From: Janthinobacterium lividum
GTDB taxonomy: Bacteria > Pseudomonadota > Gammaproteobacteria > Burkholderiales > Burkholderiaceae_D
Assembly: GCF_034424625.1 (NCBI RefSeq)
Contig: NZ_CP139976.1
Span: forward strand, 5,580,001 to 5,644,000
Reading direction: 5' to 3'
DNA length: 64,000 bases
Positions 36,420 to 45,683 of this stretch are shown here, piece by piece. Both the position numbers and the translations under genes were made by a program. The notes under the pieces are model-generated. The model had not been told where the DNA came from and made no database searches. It worked only from the letters and a program-made list of their open reading frames with translations. Within the stretch, counting starts at the first letter, position 1, and each line of letters starts with the position of its first letter.

Positions 36420-36516
36420 TTCTTCCCTTTATTGTGTTTATTACACCAGCATCGAGGCTGGCGCAGCAGAATATACACCATGGCCGATGCCCGGTAACAG
36501 CCCGTCGTCCATTTCA

Positions 36517-37008
36517 TTAATCCTGCAGGGCGCACTGCACCGGCTTGGCTTGCAACAAATCAACAAGCACCTGCGGCGCCAGCGAGACGAGGAAGCCGCG
36601 CCGCCCGCCATTGATATAGATGCGTTCAAGCGCCAGGATCGATTGCTCCACGTACACGGGCATGGCCTTTTTCGTGCCGAACGGCGAGGTGCCGCCGATC
36701 ATGTAGCCCGAATGGCGCTGCGCCACCTCGGGCTTGCAAGGCTCGACGGACTTGCAGCCGATGGCGCGCGCCAGGTTCTTGGTCGACACCTTGCAATCGC
36801 CATGCATGAGCACGATCATCGGCTTGGCCGCCTCATCCTGCATCACCAGGGTCTTGATCACCGCATGCTCGGGCACGTTCAATTCGCGCGCCGAGACGCT
36901 GGTGCCGCCGTGCTCCTCGTACGGATACGGGTGTTCATCGAAGGAAACTTGATGCTTGCGCAGCAACTGCGTCGCCTGGGTCTCGGAAATATGCTCTTTT
37001 TTAGCCAT
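36517..37008 (-). CDS. ybaK: Cys-tRNA(Pro) deacylase YbaK/EbsC
   Basis: Trans-editing enzyme of 163 residues that hydrolyses Cys mischarged on tRNA-Pro. The family lysine lies in HAVIKTLVMQ (about residue 52). Other blocks are GDCKVSTKNLARAIG, and GYMIGGTSPFG with the substrate-binding Gly-Thr-Ser. Length matches E. coli YbaK (159 aa). It diverges from the gene at 37046 with only 37 bp between the starts. Confidence 0.95.
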   Translation of the reverse strand: MAKKEHISETQATQLLRKHQVSFDEHPYPYEEHGGTSVSARELNVPEHAVIKTLVMQDEAAKPMIVLMHGDCKVSTKNLARAIGCKSVEPCKPEVAQRHSGYMIGGTSPFGTKKAMPVYVEQSILALERIYINGGRRGFLVSLAPQVLVDLLQAKPVQCALQD

Positions 37009-37045
37009 GCGTGATACGCTGATCGTTCAGTGAGGAGTGCTAATT

Positions 37046-38032
37046 ATGCAGGAAGAAATCCGCTTTGCCACATTCAATGTCTGCAACCTGGCCCCCGCCG
37101 GGGCGAAATTGTATGACAACCTGGAACCGTTGAGCCCGGCGCAATACGCGGCCAAGGCGGAGTGGACGGCGCGGCAGATCGACCTGCTCGACGCCGACGT
37201 AATCGGTTTCCAGGAAATTTTCTCGCAAGCGGCCTTGCGCGACGTACTGTCGCGCACGCGCCATTACCGCGAAGCCACCCTGGCCGGCTACGATGCGATG
37301 GATGCCGCCGGACGCATATTGCCCACGGTGGCGCTGGTGTCGCGCCTGCCGCTGGCCGGCGCTGGTGTTGCCTGGGCGAATTTCCCTGCCGGCGTGAGCG
37401 TGCCTGCCGACAGCCATGTCCTGGATGACAATGCCTGCCGCTTCGCCCGCGCGCCCCTGCACGTCCAGGTCATCTTGCCTGGCGGACAACTCACGGACGT
37501 GGTCGTCGTGCATTTGAAATCACGCCGGCCCGACTACCGCCATGGCGACGGCAGCGATGCCATCGCCTACGCGCTGGCCAACCTGCGCTCGCTGCAGCGG
37601 CGCGGCGCGGAAGCCGTGGCCCTGCGCGTGCTGGCAAGCGAACTGGGCCACAGCGGCCGCCCCCGCATCGTGCTGGGCGACTTCAACGACATCGCCAATG
37701 CCGTCACCACGGCCATCGTCATGGGGGCGGGCGGGCCGTGCGAACCACATGGCGACATGCCGGAAATGCGCGCGCGCCTGTACGACGCCAATGCCATCCA
37801 GCTACGCCAGGATGCCCTGCGCCACGTGGGCTACACGAATATCCACGACAGCACCTACATGACGATCGACCACATCCTTGTGTCCGAACATTTCCACGCC
37901 GCCTCGCCGCGCGCCATCGGCGTGGTGCAGGAAGTGGGTTATCTCAACGACCATTTGCTGCTGGGCTTGCCGCATGCATCCGACCATGGCCAGGTGCTGG
38001 CGCGCATCAGGCTGCTGGGAAATATCCACTAA
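37046..38032 (+). CDS. Endonuclease/exonuclease/phosphatase (EEP) family protein
   Basis: Protein of 328 residues with the EEP metal-dependent phosphodiesterase fold: FATFNVCNL, IGFQEIF (catalytic Glu), VVVHLKSRR, LGDFNDI and DHGQV at the end (catalytic His). Substrates of this family range from DNA to inositol and sphingolipid phosphates; there is no signal peptide, so it acts in the cytoplasm. The ATG at 37046 is chosen over a GTG at 37037 because GAGGAG at 37032-37037 is ideally spaced. It converges on the next gene with 8 bp between stops. Confidence 0.88.
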   Translation: MQEEIRFATFNVCNLAPAGAKLYDNLEPLSPAQYAAKAEWTARQIDLLDADVIGFQEIFSQAALRDVLSRTRHYREATLAGYDAMDAAGRILPTVALVSRLPLAGAGVAWANFPAGVSVPADSHVLDDNACRFARAPLHVQVILPGGQLTDVVVVHLKSRRPDYRHGDGSDAIAYALANLRSLQRRGAEAVALRVLASELGHSGRPRIVLGDFNDIANAVTTAIVMGAGGPCEPHGDMPEMRARLYDANAIQLRQDALRHVGYTNIHDSTYMTIDHILVSEHFHAASPRAIGVVQEVGYLNDHLLLGLPHASDHGQVLARIRLLGNIH

Positions 38033-38040
38033 CCCGGTAA

Positions 38041-40575
38041 CTAATGCAGCAACTTGGCCAGCGCGCTGCCCTCGACTTGCGCGCTGGCATAGCGCCCCTG
38101 GTATTGCTGGCAGCCCTGCCCCCGCAGATACGCCAGTTGCTGCGCCGTTTCCACGCCTTCGGCGATCACCGTCAATTGCAGCTCGCGCGCCATGGCGATG
38201 ATGGTGGCGGCGACCGCCGTGTCGGACTCGCCGGCCGCGCCATCGGCCGCGGCGGGCAGGAACGATGGATCGATCTTGAGTTTATCCACCGGATAATGGC
38301 GCAGATTGGCCAGGCGCGAATAGCCGGTGCCGAAGTCGTCGATGGCCAGCCTGGCGCCCAGCGCCCGCAGCTGCGCCAGCACGCCGGCCAGGCGCGCGCC
38401 GCCCTTCATCAGCAAGGACTCCGTCACTTCCAGTTCCAGGCAAGCGGCAGGCAAGCCCGACTCGGCCAGCGCCTCTTGCACGCCAAGCAATAAATTATTG
38501 TGCAGACATTGCGCCGACGACAGATTCACGGACACGCGCCAGGCATGGCCCGCATCGTGCCAGGCCCGCGCGCGCAGGCAGGCGTGGCACAGCACCCAGT
38601 TACCAATCGACACCATCAAACCGCATTCCTCGGCCACGGCGATGAAGCGCTCGGGCGGCAGCATGCCCAGCTGCGGGTGGCGCCAGCGCAACAGCGCCTC
38701 GGCACCGAGTATCTGCCCGCTGGCAACATCGAGCGCGGGCTGGAACTCCAGCACGAATTCATCGCGTCCCAGCGCTTCGCGCAAGCCCTGCTCCAGGCTG
38801 GCCCGCTCGACGATTTGCGCATTCATCTCGGCATTGAAAAACTGGAAATTGTTGCGCCCGCTTTCCTTGGCATGGTACATCGCGATGTCGGCGTTATGCA
38901 CGAGGCTATCGATGCTGTCGCCATCGCTGGGAAAGATGGCCACGCCGATCGAGGTCGACACATGCAGTTCATATTCGCCCAGCTGGTAGACCTGCGTCAC
39001 GGCATGCAGCAGGCTGGACGCCACATGGGCCACCTGGTCGATGCCGCCCACCTCGGCCAGGATGATGACGAACTCGTCGCCGCCATGCCGGCTGACCGTA
39101 TCGACGCCGCGCACGCAGCGCACCAGGCGCCGCGCCACTTCCTTGAGCAGCAAGTCGCCCACGTGGTGGCCCATGCTGTCATTGATGTGCTTGAAATGAT
39201 CGAGATCCAGGTACAGGATGGCCAGCATGCTCAGCTTGCGCCGCGCGGCCGCCAGTGCCAGCGACAGCCGGTCCAGCAGCAGCACCCGGTTCGGCAAGTC
39301 GGTAAGGAAATCGTGCTCGGCCAGGTGGCGCGTGTGCTCCTCGTTTTTCTTGCGCTCGCTGATATCGCTGAGAATGGCCAGGTAATTGCTCAATTGCCCT
39401 TGCGAGTCGCGGATGGCCGTCAGCGACAGCCAGGCCGGGTAGCGCCCGTCCGCCTTGCGCTGGCCCATGATATCGCCTTGCCAATAGCCATTCGCATCGA
39501 CCTCGTCCCACACGTGGTCGAAAAACGCCGGCGCATCCGGCTCCACGCCGTGCAGGACGAAGGGCTTGCCCAGCATGTCGTCCAGGCTGTAGCCGCTGAT
39601 CTCGCTGTACGCGGGATTCATGCTGACGACCCGCTGCTGCGGGTCCATCACGACGATGGCGACACTTGCATGCTCGATGACCTGCATCGACAGGTACAGG
39701 GCCCGCTCGGCCAATTTGCGCGAGGAAATATCGCGGATCACGGCGTAAAACAGGTAGGTGTGGTCGAGCGTGACGGAAGTGAGCAGCACTTCGCCCCAGA
39801 ACAGCTCGCCGCTGCACGTCTGATAGCGCCAGTCAAAGCGGCAATTGCCGTCGGCGTGGGCCTGCGCCGCCAGTTGCGTGCCGCTCAACGATGACAATTC
39901 GCCATCGGGCTGGCGCAAGGGCGAAAAGTCGCTGAGGCGGCGCCCCAGCAGGCGTTGCCGGTCTTCACATTGAAACAGGGCAATGGCGGCCGGATTCGCC
40001 TCGGCGATATGCTCGTCGCGCAGCAGCAGGATGGCATCGGCGGATTTCTGATACAACTGGCGAAAATTGTCGCCCATCAGCAACAAGGCGCCCTGCGCGG
40101 CGCCATCCTGGCCGCTGGCCGTGATGTCGACATCGATGCAGACCACTTGCCGCACTCTTCCGGATTGCATGACAGGAAACACGGTGGAACAGATGCAGCG
40201 CGGCGCGGCGCCATCGGCATCCAGCTTCCACAAGCGCGTGCTGCGCGCCTTGCCGCTGTCCCACACGGCCGCCAATTCACCGGCAACCTCCTCGGCCACG
40301 GTGGCGGCGTCCGGCAGCGAAGCGGCCACCCTGGCCCACGGCTGGCCCAGCGCCAGCTCCGCCGTCACGCCATACAGGCGCGCCGCGCCAAAGCTCCAGT
40401 AGCGCACGATGCCATCGCGGTCGATGCCGCGCACGGCCAGGCCGGGCGCCTGTTCGACGGCGGCAACAATGATGGACAGCAAATCGAGCGCCTTGCCGGC
40501 CGGCCCCGCCTGCGGTTCGGCAGCGGCCAGCAAACGGCCCGGCGACGGGGCGGCTCCGACAATCCGATCAGACAT
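38041..40575 (-). CDS. PAS-GGDEF-EAL cyclic-di-GMP turnover protein
   Basis: Protein of 844 residues. Three PAS-like modules lie in about 30-400 (the last ends SDISERKKNEEHTRHLAEHD). The GGDEF domain spans about 410-570 with the motif RHGGDEFVI intact, and the EAL domain about 585-835 with GAEALLRW, VNLSSAQ, DDFGTGYS and IAEGVET, all catalytic residues present. It may therefore both make and break c-di-GMP, tuned by PAS signals; it lacks membrane helices. A frame extension up to 40872 exists, but the ATG at 40575 is where protein-like sequence starts. Confidence 0.88.
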   Translation of the reverse strand: MSDRIVGAAPSPGRLLAAAEPQAGPAGKALDLLSIIVAAVEQAPGLAVRGIDRDGIVRYWSFGAARLYGVTAELALGQPWARVAASLPDAATVAEEVAGELAAVWDSGKARSTRLWKLDADGAAPRCICSTVFPVMQSGRVRQVVCIDVDITASGQDGAAQGALLLMGDNFRQLYQKSADAILLLRDEHIAEANPAAIALFQCEDRQRLLGRRLSDFSPLRQPDGELSSLSGTQLAAQAHADGNCRFDWRYQTCSGELFWGEVLLTSVTLDHTYLFYAVIRDISSRKLAERALYLSMQVIEHASVAIVVMDPQQRVVSMNPAYSEISGYSLDDMLGKPFVLHGVEPDAPAFFDHVWDEVDANGYWQGDIMGQRKADGRYPAWLSLTAIRDSQGQLSNYLAILSDISERKKNEEHTRHLAEHDFLTDLPNRVLLLDRLSLALAAARRKLSMLAILYLDLDHFKHINDSMGHHVGDLLLKEVARRLVRCVRGVDTVSRHGGDEFVIILAEVGGIDQVAHVASSLLHAVTQVYQLGEYELHVSTSIGVAIFPSDGDSIDSLVHNADIAMYHAKESGRNNFQFFNAEMNAQIVERASLEQGLREALGRDEFVLEFQPALDVASGQILGAEALLRWRHPQLGMLPPERFIAVAEECGLMVSIGNWVLCHACLRARAWHDAGHAWRVSVNLSSAQCLHNNLLLGVQEALAESGLPAACLELEVTESLLMKGGARLAGVLAQLRALGARLAIDDFGTGYSRLANLRHYPVDKLKIDPSFLPAAADGAAGESDTAVAATIIAMARELQLTVIAEGVETAQQLAYLRGQGCQQYQGRYASAQVEGSALAKLLH

Positions 40576-40968
40576 CAGGCCCCCCGTGGCGCGGCAGCGC
40601 GGCAACCGGCGGGCGAATGGCCTGTCCGGTGGCGCAACCATCCCGACCATTCTTGCGCGCCCGCGAATCGGCTTCTTGAGGATGCGCAAGCATCGTGACG
40701 CGCACCGCGGGCATGCCGGCAGTGATTCCGGTCGCCGTTTTTTGCATTCCAGCCCCGATTTTGTGCAATCTGTCGCACGGCGATGGCGGCCAGACTTGAA
40801 TCTTCCTAAAGTGGCAACATGCGCATCGCCGTGAACGACCGCAGCGGCAGGCGTGCTGCCTGCGGCCGCCACGGTGATGCGCTACCCGAATTCTCCCGGC
40901 CAGCGACAGGCCGGGTCCGCACCGAGACCTGGCGCCGAACCCCTGCGCCGCTCCTGACTAAAAAACCT
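40576..40968. other. Divergent promoter region between the c-di-GMP protein and the RND operon
   Basis: A 393-bp gap that must hold two opposing promoters. No clean -35/-10 pair is seen; TAAAGT near 40808 is a weak -10 candidate for the RND genes. A 7-bp G+C hairpin (arms CCCGGCC/GGCCGGG, 40895-40915) lies 53 bp before the adaptor start and would sit in its mRNA leader. Open frames here look like shadows. Confidence 0.45.
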
Positions 40969-42201
40969 ATGAAAAACGAGACCCTGCCCCCCGCCTCCCC
41001 CCTTGCCGCCACGCGCCGCCGGCGCTGGCGCACCCCCGTGCTGATCCTGGTCGTGCTGGCCCTGGCCGGCGGCGGCTGGACGGTGATGCAATCGAAGCAG
41101 CAAGCCGCCAAGGCCGCCGAACTGCAAGCGAGCAAGAAGAAGGAGCAGGACAAGACGCCCGTGCATGAACTGGCGCAGGGCGACGTGGCCGCCATCGATG
41201 CGCGCGCGCTGGCAATCAGCCTGCCCCTGTCCGGCTCGCTGGCGCCCTTGACCCAGGCCACCATCAAGGCCAAGGTTTCCGGCGTGATCCAGGAAACGAC
41301 CTTGCAGGAAGGCCAGCATGTGGCGGATGGGCAAATCCTCGTGCGCCTGGATGCGGCCGACCAGCGCGCCCGCCTGACGCAGCAGCAAGCCATGCTCGAC
41401 GAAGCGCAGGCGCGCCTGTCGATGGCAAGCAAAAACGAGGCCAATAGCCAGGCCTTGCTCAAGCAAAAGTACATTTCGCAAACGGCCTACGACACGACGC
41501 AAAACTCGGTCGACCTGGCGCGCGCCAGCGTCAAATCCGCCGCTGCCATGGTCGACATCGCTCGCATCGCACTGGCCGACACGGTGATTCGCGCGCCCAT
41601 GGCCGGTATCGTCAGCAAGCGCCACCTGCAGGCTGGCGAAAAAGTCTCCCCCGACATGCCCGTCTACACCATCGTCAACCTGGCGCAACTGACCCTGGAA
41701 GCGCCCGTGCCCAGCGCGGAAATTCCCCGCATCAAGCTGGGCCAGGATGTGCACTTCAAGGTCGACGGCTTCGGCGCGCGCGACTTCGCCGGCAAGGTCG
41801 CGCGCATCAACCCCACCACCGAAAGCGGCTCGCGCGCCATGCTCGTCTACATCGCCGTCGACAATGGCGACGGCGCGCTGCGCGGCGGCATGTTCGCCAA
41901 GGGCAGCATCGTCACCGAACGCTCGTCCGTGGCGCCGCTGGTGCCATTGACGGCCGTGCGCAATGAAAAGCAGGGCCCCGTCGTGTATGCGCTGGTCAAC
42001 AACAAGGTCGTCGCCCAGCCCGTCACACTGGGTTTGCGCAACGAGGATGAAGGCTATGCGGAAGTGACGTCCGGCCTGGTGCCGGGCGCGAAAGTCATCA
42101 TCGCCAAGCTCGATGGCGTCAAGCCGGGCCACAGCGTGACCTTCGCCGCACCGGCTGCCGCCCCTGCCGCGCCGGCAGCCGTGCTGGCACGGAAGGACTG
42201 A
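40969..42201 (+). CDS. RND efflux periplasmic adaptor (MdtA/AcrA-like)
   Basis: Membrane-fusion protein of 410 residues. One N-terminal helix (about 22-42) is followed by a barrel-sandwich half (GVIQETTLQEGQHVADGQILVRLDAAD), a coiled-coil hairpin (about 140-215), the returning lipoyl half (DTVIRAPMAGIVSKRHLQAGEKV) and a beta-barrel. The C-terminus is Ala/Pro-rich. It joins the pump encoded 3 bp downstream to an outer-membrane channel not present here. Confidence 0.93.
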   Translation: MKNETLPPASPLAATRRRRWRTPVLILVVLALAGGGWTVMQSKQQAAKAAELQASKKKEQDKTPVHELAQGDVAAIDARALAISLPLSGSLAPLTQATIKAKVSGVIQETTLQEGQHVADGQILVRLDAADQRARLTQQQAMLDEAQARLSMASKNEANSQALLKQKYISQTAYDTTQNSVDLARASVKSAAAMVDIARIALADTVIRAPMAGIVSKRHLQAGEKVSPDMPVYTIVNLAQLTLEAPVPSAEIPRIKLGQDVHFKVDGFGARDFAGKVARINPTTESGSRAMLVYIAVDNGDGALRGGMFAKGSIVTERSSVAPLVPLTAVRNEKQGPVVYALVNNKVVAQPVTLGLRNEDEGYAEVTSGLVPGAKVIIAKLDGVKPGHSVTFAAPAAAPAAPAAVLARKD

Positions 42202-42204
42202 GCC

Positions 42205-45200
42205 ATGTGGATGACCAAAGTCAGTATTCAAAATCCCGTCTTCGCCACCATGGTCATGGTGGCGCTGGTGGTGCTGGGCATCTTCTCCTACCGTGGCCTG
42301 GGCGTGGAAAGCATGCCCAGCGTGCAGTTCCCGTTCGCCGCCATTGAAGTGAACTACCCGGGCGCCTCGCCCGAAGCCGTGGAAAACGACATCACGCGCC
42401 CCATCGAGGACGCCGTCAACACCGTCAGCGGCATCAAGACCATCCGCGCCAACTCGTGGGAAGGACGCGCCGGCGTCTACCTGGAATTCGAGCTGTCGAC
42501 GAACATGGACAAGGCCATGCAGGACTTGCGCGACAAGGTGGCCCTGGTGCGCCCCCGCTTCCCGAAAGAAGCCAAGGACCCGTTCATCGCCCGCGCCGAA
42601 GGCGACAACGAACGCCCCATCGCCACCATCGTGCTGACCTCGACCGGGCATGACCTGCGCTCGCTGTCGACCATGACGGAACAGATCATCAGCAAGCGCT
42701 TCCAGGGCGTGGCCGGCGTGGGGCAAGTCAAACTGCGCGGCTTGCGCGCGCGCCAGATCCTCATCAGCATGAAACCGATCGAACTCAATGCCCAGGGCAT
42801 CGGCGTCGATGAAGTGATCCGCGCCATCCAGGCGACGAATACCAATTTGCCGGCCGGCTCGATCAGCCATGGCGCGGCCGAACAGCTGGTGCGCGTGGAA
42901 GGCAAGATCAAGGATGCGCGCGAATTCGGCAAGATCATCGTCGCGCGCCGCGCCATCGGCCCCGTCTACCTGGATCAGGTGGCCACCGTGGTCGACGGCG
43001 AACAGGAAGAACTGTCGATCTCGCGCATGAACGGCCAGCAAGCCGTGACCATGGAAATCACCAAGGTGCAGGATGCCAACGTGGTCGAAGTGGGTACCGG
43101 CATCCTGAAAGTGGCGGCGGACCTGCAAAAGACGCTGCCGCCCGATATCACCCTGCGCGTGCTGGACGACGAATCGGAACGCGTGCAAAGCCAGCTCAAT
43201 AACGTCAAGCGCACCATCATCGAAGGCGCCGTGCTGACCATGGTGATCGTCTTCCTGTTCCTGCATTCGTGGCGCTCGACCATCATCACGGGATTGACCT
43301 TGCCGATCTCCGTGCTGGCCAGCTTCATCGCCATGAAGGCCTTCGGCTTTACCCTGAACTTTTTGACCCTGATGGCGCTGTCCTTGTGCATTGGCCTGTT
43401 GATCGATGACGCCATCGTCGTGCGCGAAAACATCGTGCGCCACCTGGGCATGGGCAAGAACCACTACAAGGCGGCCAACGACGGCACCAATGAAATCGGC
43501 CTGGCCGTGATGGCCACCACGTTCGCCATCGTCGCCGTGTTCGTGCCGGTCGCCTTCATGGACGGCATCATCGGCCGCTTCTTCCTGCAGTTCGGCATCA
43601 CCGTGGCGGTCGCCGTGCTCGTCTCCCTGTTCGTCAGCTTCACGCTCGACCCCATGTTGTCGTCCGTCTGGCGCGACCCCGTCAAGGACCGCTTCAAGTA
43701 TGCGCCGTGGCTGGGCCGCTTCATGGCCTGGATCGAAACGGGCATCGACCGCCTGCACGTCTGGTACGGCAAGGTGCTGGCTGTGGCCCTGCGCTGGCGC
43801 AAGACCACCCTGGCCACGGCCGTGGCCCTGTTCGCGGGCAGCCTGATGCTCGTGCCGATGATCGGCGGCGAGATGTTCCCCGAGACGGACCAGGGCTGGG
43901 TCAACCTGCGCTTCAAGACGCCTGTCGGCTCCAGCCTCGAATACACGGACAGCAAAGTGCGCCAGATCGAAACGGCCCTGAAGGAGTTTCCCGAGATCGA
44001 CAGCCTGGTGGCCAATATCGGCACGCCCGATGGACGCAACGCGGCCGAGGTGAACCTGAAACTGACGGACCTCAAGACGCACAAGCGCCGCTCGCAGCAG
44101 GAACTGGAAAAGCTGATCCGCGAGCGCCTGGCGCCGATCGCCGGCATCACCCTGTCCGTCGGCAACCGTCCCATCTTCATCGCCATCCTCGGCACGGATG
44201 AAGGCAAGCTCGATGCGGTGGCGCACCGCCTGATGGACAAGATGCGCACCATCAAGGGCCTGGCCGACATGGAGTACAGCCAGGAAGGCGCCAATCCATC
44301 GACCACCGTGAAAATCAATAACGAGCTGGCCAGCGACCTGGGCTTGTCGGTGCAGCAGATCGGCAATGCCCTGCGGCCTTTTGTAGCGGGCGACACGGTC
44401 AGCCACTGGTTAGCCAGCGATGGACAAAACTACGACGTCAACGTGCAGCTGCCGAAATCGGGCCGCCAGAAAGTGGCCGACCTGGCCGACCTGTCGCTGG
44501 CGTCCAGCAAGTTTGACGCGAACGGCAAGCCCGTGATGATTCCGCTGCGCCAGGTGGTCGAATTCGTGCCGTCATCGAGCCCGCAAGTGCTGAAACGCCA
44601 GGCCTTGCAACGCCGGGTCGCCATCTATGCGGGCGTGCAGGGCCGCCCTGCCGGCGACGTCGACGCCGACGTGCAGAAAGCCATCAAGTCCATCGACCTG
44701 CCGCCCGGCGTGCGCTTCGACGTGGCCGGCAATGCGCAGCAGATGGCCGAAACCATGGGCGGCGCGATGATGGCGCTGGGCATTGCCGTGATCTTCATCT
44801 ACCTGGTGCTGGCGTCGCAGTTCGGCAGCTTCCTGCAGCCGATCGCCATCATGGTGTCCTTGCCGCTGTCGCTGATCGGCGTGCTGGCCGCCCTGCTGAT
44901 CACGGGCAGCACCCTGAACATCTTCTCCGTGATCGGCTTCATCATGCTCATGGGCCTGGTCACCAAGAATGCGATCTTGCTGGTCGACTTCACCAACCAG
45001 CGCCAGCGCGAAGGCCTGGGACAGTTCGAGGCGCTGATGGAAGCGGGGCAAGTACGTTTGCGCCCCATCCTGATGACGACACTGGCGATGGTCTTCGGCA
45101 TGCTGCCGATGGCCATCGGCATGGGCGACGGCGGCGAATCGCAGGCGCCGATGGGCCGCGCCGTCATCGGCGGCGTCATCACCTCGACCTTGCTGACCTT

Positions 45201-45324
45201 GGTGGTGGTGCCCGTCGCCTACACCTACCTCGACAGCCTGGGCAAGCGCGCCGCGCGCTTCTTTGGTGGCAGCGGCGGCGAGCATGCCGCATCCGCCGAC
45301 GACGGCAAGGCACACGCCCACTGA
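42205..45324 (+). CDS. RND efflux permease, HAE-1 type
   Basis: Pump of 1039 residues. It has the usual two six-helix repeats, two large periplasmic domains, the N-terminal VSIQNPVFATMVMVALVVLG helix, and the proton-relay pair in LCIGLLIDDAIVV on TM4 (two Asp). The closing segments LVTKNAILLVDF and RLRPILMTTLAMVFGMLPMA are those of hydrophobe/amphiphile exporters such as MdtB and AcrB. Drug range unknown. No TolC gene accompanies the pair, so a shared channel must be used. Confidence 0.95.
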   Translation: MWMTKVSIQNPVFATMVMVALVVLGIFSYRGLGVESMPSVQFPFAAIEVNYPGASPEAVENDITRPIEDAVNTVSGIKTIRANSWEGRAGVYLEFELSTNMDKAMQDLRDKVALVRPRFPKEAKDPFIARAEGDNERPIATIVLTSTGHDLRSLSTMTEQIISKRFQGVAGVGQVKLRGLRARQILISMKPIELNAQGIGVDEVIRAIQATNTNLPAGSISHGAAEQLVRVEGKIKDAREFGKIIVARRAIGPVYLDQVATVVDGEQEELSISRMNGQQAVTMEITKVQDANVVEVGTGILKVAADLQKTLPPDITLRVLDDESERVQSQLNNVKRTIIEGAVLTMVIVFLFLHSWRSTIITGLTLPISVLASFIAMKAFGFTLNFLTLMALSLCIGLLIDDAIVVRENIVRHLGMGKNHYKAANDGTNEIGLAVMATTFAIVAVFVPVAFMDGIIGRFFLQFGITVAVAVLVSLFVSFTLDPMLSSVWRDPVKDRFKYAPWLGRFMAWIETGIDRLHVWYGKVLAVALRWRKTTLATAVALFAGSLMLVPMIGGEMFPETDQGWVNLRFKTPVGSSLEYTDSKVRQIETALKEFPEIDSLVANIGTPDGRNAAEVNLKLTDLKTHKRRSQQELEKLIRERLAPIAGITLSVGNRPIFIAILGTDEGKLDAVAHRLMDKMRTIKGLADMEYSQEGANPSTTVKINNELASDLGLSVQQIGNALRPFVAGDTVSHWLASDGQNYDVNVQLPKSGRQKVADLADLSLASSKFDANGKPVMIPLRQVVEFVPSSSPQVLKRQALQRRVAIYAGVQGRPAGDVDADVQKAIKSIDLPPGVRFDVAGNAQQMAETMGGAMMALGIAVIFIYLVLASQFGSFLQPIAIMVSLPLSLIGVLAALLITGSTLNIFSVIGFIMLMGLVTKNAILLVDFTNQRQREGLGQFEALMEAGQVRLRPILMTTLAMVFGMLPMAIGMGDGGESQAPMGRAVIGGVITSTLLTLVVVPVAYTYLDSLGKRAARFFGGSGGEHAASADDGKAHAH

Positions 45325-45342
45325 TTGACCGGTCGCCTTCAC

Positions 45343-45364
45343 CGTCCCCGCATTGGCGGGGACG
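45343..45364 (+). terminator. Hairpin after the RND operon
   Basis: Perfect 9-bp stem (CGTCCCCGC/GCGGGGACG) with an ATTG loop, 19 bp beyond the permease stop. There is no T run on either side, so it may need Rho or act mainly as an mRNA 3'-end stabiliser. Confidence 0.5.
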
Positions 45365-45393
45365 ACGCGGCGGCTTTCTGAAGAGAGCTTCAG

Positions 45394-45422
45394 TTGACCA
45401 AAGCTGCCCCACTGGCTAGACT
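45394..45422 (+). promoter_or_regulatory. Sigma-70 promoter of the mgtC unit
   Basis: TTGACC and TAGACT are separated by exactly 17 bp. Transcription would start near 45429, about 255 nt before the mgtC ATG. No other promoter closer to the gene is as good, which is why a long leader is proposed. Confidence 0.5.
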
Positions 45423-45428
45423 GTCCCC

Positions 45429-45683
45429 GTTATCAATGATATGGAGTGACTCGTGGGTGCTTGTTCCAGTGACAGTAGTCGATTGACCATCGGCGATCGG
45501 CCTTAGGCAAGACGCGCGCATTCCGCCCGCCCTGCCCATGGCAAGGTGCGGTTATACCAGCGGCGATGTCCATTCGCCGCACTTCCCTCCTCATCGTTCC
45601 ACCGTTATCGTCTGCTGCCCCCTTTACCGGGCGGTTTCCGCACGCCCTGGCACTCGCCTGTTCCTCCCCAGCCGGGAGAAATA
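45429..45683 (+). promoter_or_regulatory. Long mgtC 5' leader, candidate regulatory RNA
   Basis: About 255 nt of predicted leader. Two overlapping pairings compete: CGGCGA with TCGCCG (45561-45566/45574-45579), and GTGCGG (45546-45551) with CCGCAC (45577-45582). A third hairpin GGGCG/CGCCC follows at about 45630-45650. A short frame from ATG 45566 to 45697 (43 codons) overlaps the mgtC start, and the in-frame region before mgtC is rich in Pro codons. Mg-responsive leaders with Pro-rich uORFs are known for mgtA and mgtC of Salmonella; similarity here is only in layout. Confidence 0.35.

Noticed and set aside
40882..44406. 1174-aa open frame on the minus strand opposite the RND adaptor and pump
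   Set aside because: Mirror of the pump genes with His/Asp/Gly-rich composition; typical shadow in high G+C DNA.
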